The notes under the pieces were generated by a model that saw only the letters and a list, made by a program, of their open reading frames with translations, was not told the DNA's origin and searched no databases. Positions 61,939-64,000 of a stretch of DNA of 64,000 bases are shown here, piece by piece. This DNA comes from Limnohabitans sp. Rim11. Its GTDB lineage: Bacteria; Pseudomonadota; Gammaproteobacteria; Burkholderiales; Burkholderiaceae_C. The position numbers and the translations under genes are program-made. The stretch lies in NCBI RefSeq assembly GCF_001269365.1, contig NZ_CXOM01000002.1, positions 132,001-196,000 on the forward strand. Reading direction: 5' to 3'. The stretch's first letter is position 1. Each line of letters opens with the position of its first letter.

Positions 61939-63147
61939 ATGAAAATCATCGACTCCATCCTGACCGACGCCGCCAGCATTGCGGCCATTCGCAAAGACAT
62001 TCATGCTCACCCCGAGTTGTGCTTCCAAGAAGTTCGCACAGCCGATGTGGTGGCCAAGCAGCTCACCGATTGGGGCATTCCCATTTTGCGTGGCATGGGC
62101 ACAACCGGTGTGGTGGGAGTGGTGCACGGCCGCGATGGCGGTGCTTGCGGCCGTGGTGTGGGCCTGAGAGCCGACATGGACGCCCTGCCTATGCAAGAGT
62201 TCAACACCTTTGCGCACGCCAGCCAGCACAAAGGAAAAATGCACGCTTGCGGTCACGATGGCCACACAGCCATGTTGTTGGCCGCTGCCAAACATTTGGC
62301 CAAGCACCGCGATTTTGATGGCACCGTCTATTTGATTTTCCAACCCGCCGAAGAAGGCGGTGGTGGTGCCCGCGAAATGATCAAAGACGGCATGTTCGAC
62401 AAATGCCCCATGCAAGCCGTGTTTGGCATGCACAACTGGCCAGGCGCTCAAATGGGCAGCTTTGCTGTCAGCCCCGGCCCTGTCATGGCGTCTAGCAACG
62501 AATTCAAAATTACCATTCGCGGCAAAGGCAGCCATGCAGCCCTGCCCCACAACGGCATCGACCCCGTGCCCGTGGCTTGCCAATTGGTGCAGGCTTTCCA
62601 AACCATCATCACGCGCAACAAAAAGCCGGTCGATGCAGGCGTGATTTCGGTCACCATGATCAATGCTGGCGAAGCCACCAATGTGGTGCCCGACTTCTGC
62701 GTCATTCAAGGCACTGTGCGCACCTTCAGCATTGAAGTGCTCGACCTGATTGAATCGCGCATGCGCCAAATCACGGACAACTTGTGCGCCGCTTTCGATG
62801 CCAAGCCCGAATTCCATTTCAACCGCAACTACCCACCCACCATCAACAGCCCAGCCGAAGCCGAATTTGCGCGCAAGGTCATGGCCGGCATCGTGGGCTC
62901 AGAGAACGTCCAAACGCAAGAACCCACCATGGGCGCAGAAGACTTCTCCTTCATGTTGCAAGCCAAGCCCGGTGCGTATGTGTTCATTGCCAATGGCGAC
63001 GGCTCGCACCGCGAAATGGGCCATGGCGCTGGCCCCTGCACTTTGCACAACCCCAGCTACGATTTCAACGACGACCTGATCCCGCTGGGCGGTACGTATT
63101 GGGTCGAATTGGCCACGCAATGGCTGGCCAATCCTACGGTCAAATAA
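61939..63147 (+). CDS. M20-family amidohydrolase (hippurate hydrolase-like)
   Basis: Encodes about 402 residues. The metal site is CGHDGHTA (C104, H106, H109) with E138-E139 in FQPAEEGGGGA. It splits N-acyl amino acids; the exact substrate is unknown. ATG 61939 is preferred over GTG 61933. It diverges from the molybdo-oxidoreductase. Confidence 0.9.
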   Translation: MKIIDSILTDAASIAAIRKDIHAHPELCFQEVRTADVVAKQLTDWGIPILRGMGTTGVVGVVHGRDGGACGRGVGLRADMDALPMQEFNTFAHASQHKGKMHACGHDGHTAMLLAAAKHLAKHRDFDGTVYLIFQPAEEGGGGAREMIKDGMFDKCPMQAVFGMHNWPGAQMGSFAVSPGPVMASSNEFKITIRGKGSHAALPHNGIDPVPVACQLVQAFQTIITRNKKPVDAGVISVTMINAGEATNVVPDFCVIQGTVRTFSIEVLDLIESRMRQITDNLCAAFDAKPEFHFNRNYPPTINSPAEAEFARKVMAGIVGSENVQTQEPTMGAEDFSFMLQAKPGAYVFIANGDGSHREMGHGAGPCTLHNPSYDFNDDLIPLGGTYWVELATQWLANPTVK

Positions 63148-63205
63148 CAACACGTCTTTCCATGCGTATCATCTCCCTTTGGGCCAACTGCCCTGAGGGA
63201 TAGAG

Positions 63206-64000
63206 ATGAACATTCAGCCACGCGTTTTAATTTTGGGCGGCACAGGTTTTGTGGGCCGCCATGTTTGCGAAAAACTCACTCGCATCGGCTGCCGCATGAC
63301 CGTCATCACGCGCCGCGCATCACAAGCCGCGGCTATTCAAAGCATGCCCAAAGTGCGGGTGCTTGAAGGCGATGTCTACAACCAAGCATTTTTGGCGCAG
63401 TGCATGGCACAGCACGATGTGGTGATCAATCTGATTGCCATCTTGCATGGCTCTGAAGCGGCGTTTGACAAAGCGCATGTGCAGTTGCCCAAAATCATTG
63501 CAGCGGCTTGCCAACAAAGCGGTGTCAAACGTTTGATTCACATCAGCGCTTTGGGTGCTAGCGCGCAAGGCCCTTCGCTGTATCAGCGCAGCAAAGCACA
63601 AGGCGAGTCAGTGCTGAAACAAGCCGGTTTAGATTTAACGATTTTGCAACCCAGCGTGATCTTTGGCGCCGAAGACAAGTTCCTCAACTTGTTTGCCCAG
63701 CTTCAACAGATTGCGCCAGTGGTGCCCTTGGCCGGCGCCAGCACCCGCTTTCAACCTGTTTGGGTCGAGGATGTTGCCAGCGCGGTGGCGCATTGCGTCA
63801 TGCACAACAACACCTCGGGACAGACCTACGAAATTTGTGGCCCCGACACCTTGACCTTGAAAGAATTGGTCCAAAAGTCTGGTCAATGGGCGGGCGTGAA
63901 AGGCGGCCAAGGGCGTTGGGTCTTTGGCATTCCGCATACCGTCGCTTGGCTTCAAGCTTTCCTGATGGAATTGGCACCAGGCCAGCCCCTCATGAGTCGC
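63206..64000 (+). CDS. NAD(P)-binding NDUFA9-like protein, 5' part
   Basis: An open frame of 265 codons runs to the window edge without a stop, so the gene is incomplete. It starts with MNIQPRVLILGGTGFVGRHV, a Rossmann GGTGFVG motif, and goes on with VVINLIAILHG, HISALGAS, LQPSVIFGAED and FQPVWVEDVA. This matches the atypical SDR group related to complex I subunit NDUFA9. Role likely in quinone or lipid metabolism; unproven. A GAGGGA lies about 10 bases upstream of the start. Confidence 0.85.
   Translation, partial: MNIQPRVLILGGTGFVGRHVCEKLTRIGCRMTVITRRASQAAAIQSMPKVRVLEGDVYNQAFLAQCMAQHDVVINLIAILHGSEAAFDKAHVQLPKIIAAACQQSGVKRLIHISALGASAQGPSLYQRSKAQGESVLKQAGLDLTILQPSVIFGAEDKFLNLFAQLQQIAPVVPLAGASTRFQPVWVEDVASAVAHCVMHNNTSGQTYEICGPDTLTLKELVQKSGQWAGVKGGQGRWVFGIPHTVAWLQAFLMELAPGQPLMSR

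Overview
ORGANISM. The window reads as a chromosomal segment of a betaproteobacterium, most likely order Burkholderiales and family Comamonadaceae. This is inferred from gene content and order: pilCD-coaE-zapD-yacG, secA-argJ, petABC next to pdxA and tatABC, a full his cluster running into murA-ibaG-mla, gltBD, and pilMNOPQ-aroKB. GC content looks moderate, so a freshwater relative such as Limnohabitans or Rhodoferax is possible, but the genus is not proven. Nothing suggests a prophage, plasmid or genomic island. Genes are tightly packed, no gene-free stretch exceeds 300 bp, and many neighbours overlap by ATGA or TAATG.  LAYOUT. 1-3.3 kb (+): end of pilC, then pilD, coaE, zapD, yacG. 3.3-8.7 kb (-): secA, argJ, a DUF815 ATPase and a Nudix hydrolase, with a DUF721 (DciA-like) gene diverging from secA. 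9.2-10.5 kb (-): tRNA-Thr, sspB, sspA. 10.6-15.3 kb (-): cytochrome bc1 (petC, petB, petA), pdxA and a Nif3-family gene, with a DegQ/DegS-like protease divergent at 15.4 kb. 16.6-26.1 kb (-): tatC, tatB, tatA, a HIT protein and a complete histidine run (hisE, I, F, a yeaD-like epimerase, A, H, B, C, D, G). 26.2-33.2 kb (-): murA, ibaG, an ABC-2 exporter pair and the Mla phospholipid-transport set with mlaA inside the operon. 33.3-39.5 kb (-): gltD and gltB. 39.6-40.5 kb: a REP-associated tyrosine transposase (RAYT) module with inverted ends. 40.5-49.7 kb (-): one long overlapping run of pilM, pilN, a pilO-pilP fusion, a short pilQ, aroK, aroB, dgt, an MFS transporter, DUF1415 and a methyltransferase. 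49.8-54.1 kb: PBP1A, cyaY, lptM, lysA. 54.1-59.2 kb: msrQ, msrP, a TetR regulator, 5-FTHF cyclo-ligase and slt. 59.4-64 kb: a PHA-granule-type protein, a molybdopterin oxidoreductase, an M20 amidohydrolase and the start of an NDUFA9-like gene that runs off the window.  HOW THE GENES WORK TOGETHER. The window is mostly housekeeping: envelope building (murA, PBP1A, slt, mla), protein export (secA, tatABC) that the Rieske protein and MsrP need, respiration (petABC), and amino-acid synthesis (his, glt, arg, lys, aro). The pilus genes at both ends form a reduced set resembling the Com/Hof competence pilus.  MOST UNUSUAL FEATURE. Three hairpin elements near 55.8, 59.2 and 59.35 kb share an identical 29-nt loop but have different, near-perfect 26-31 bp stems. 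Two of them sit inside inverted ends that match the ends of the resident RAYT gene. Between these two copies, four stem positions differ and all four changes are compensated on the other arm. Each element with RAYT-type ends abuts or overlaps the stop codon of a minus-strand gene.
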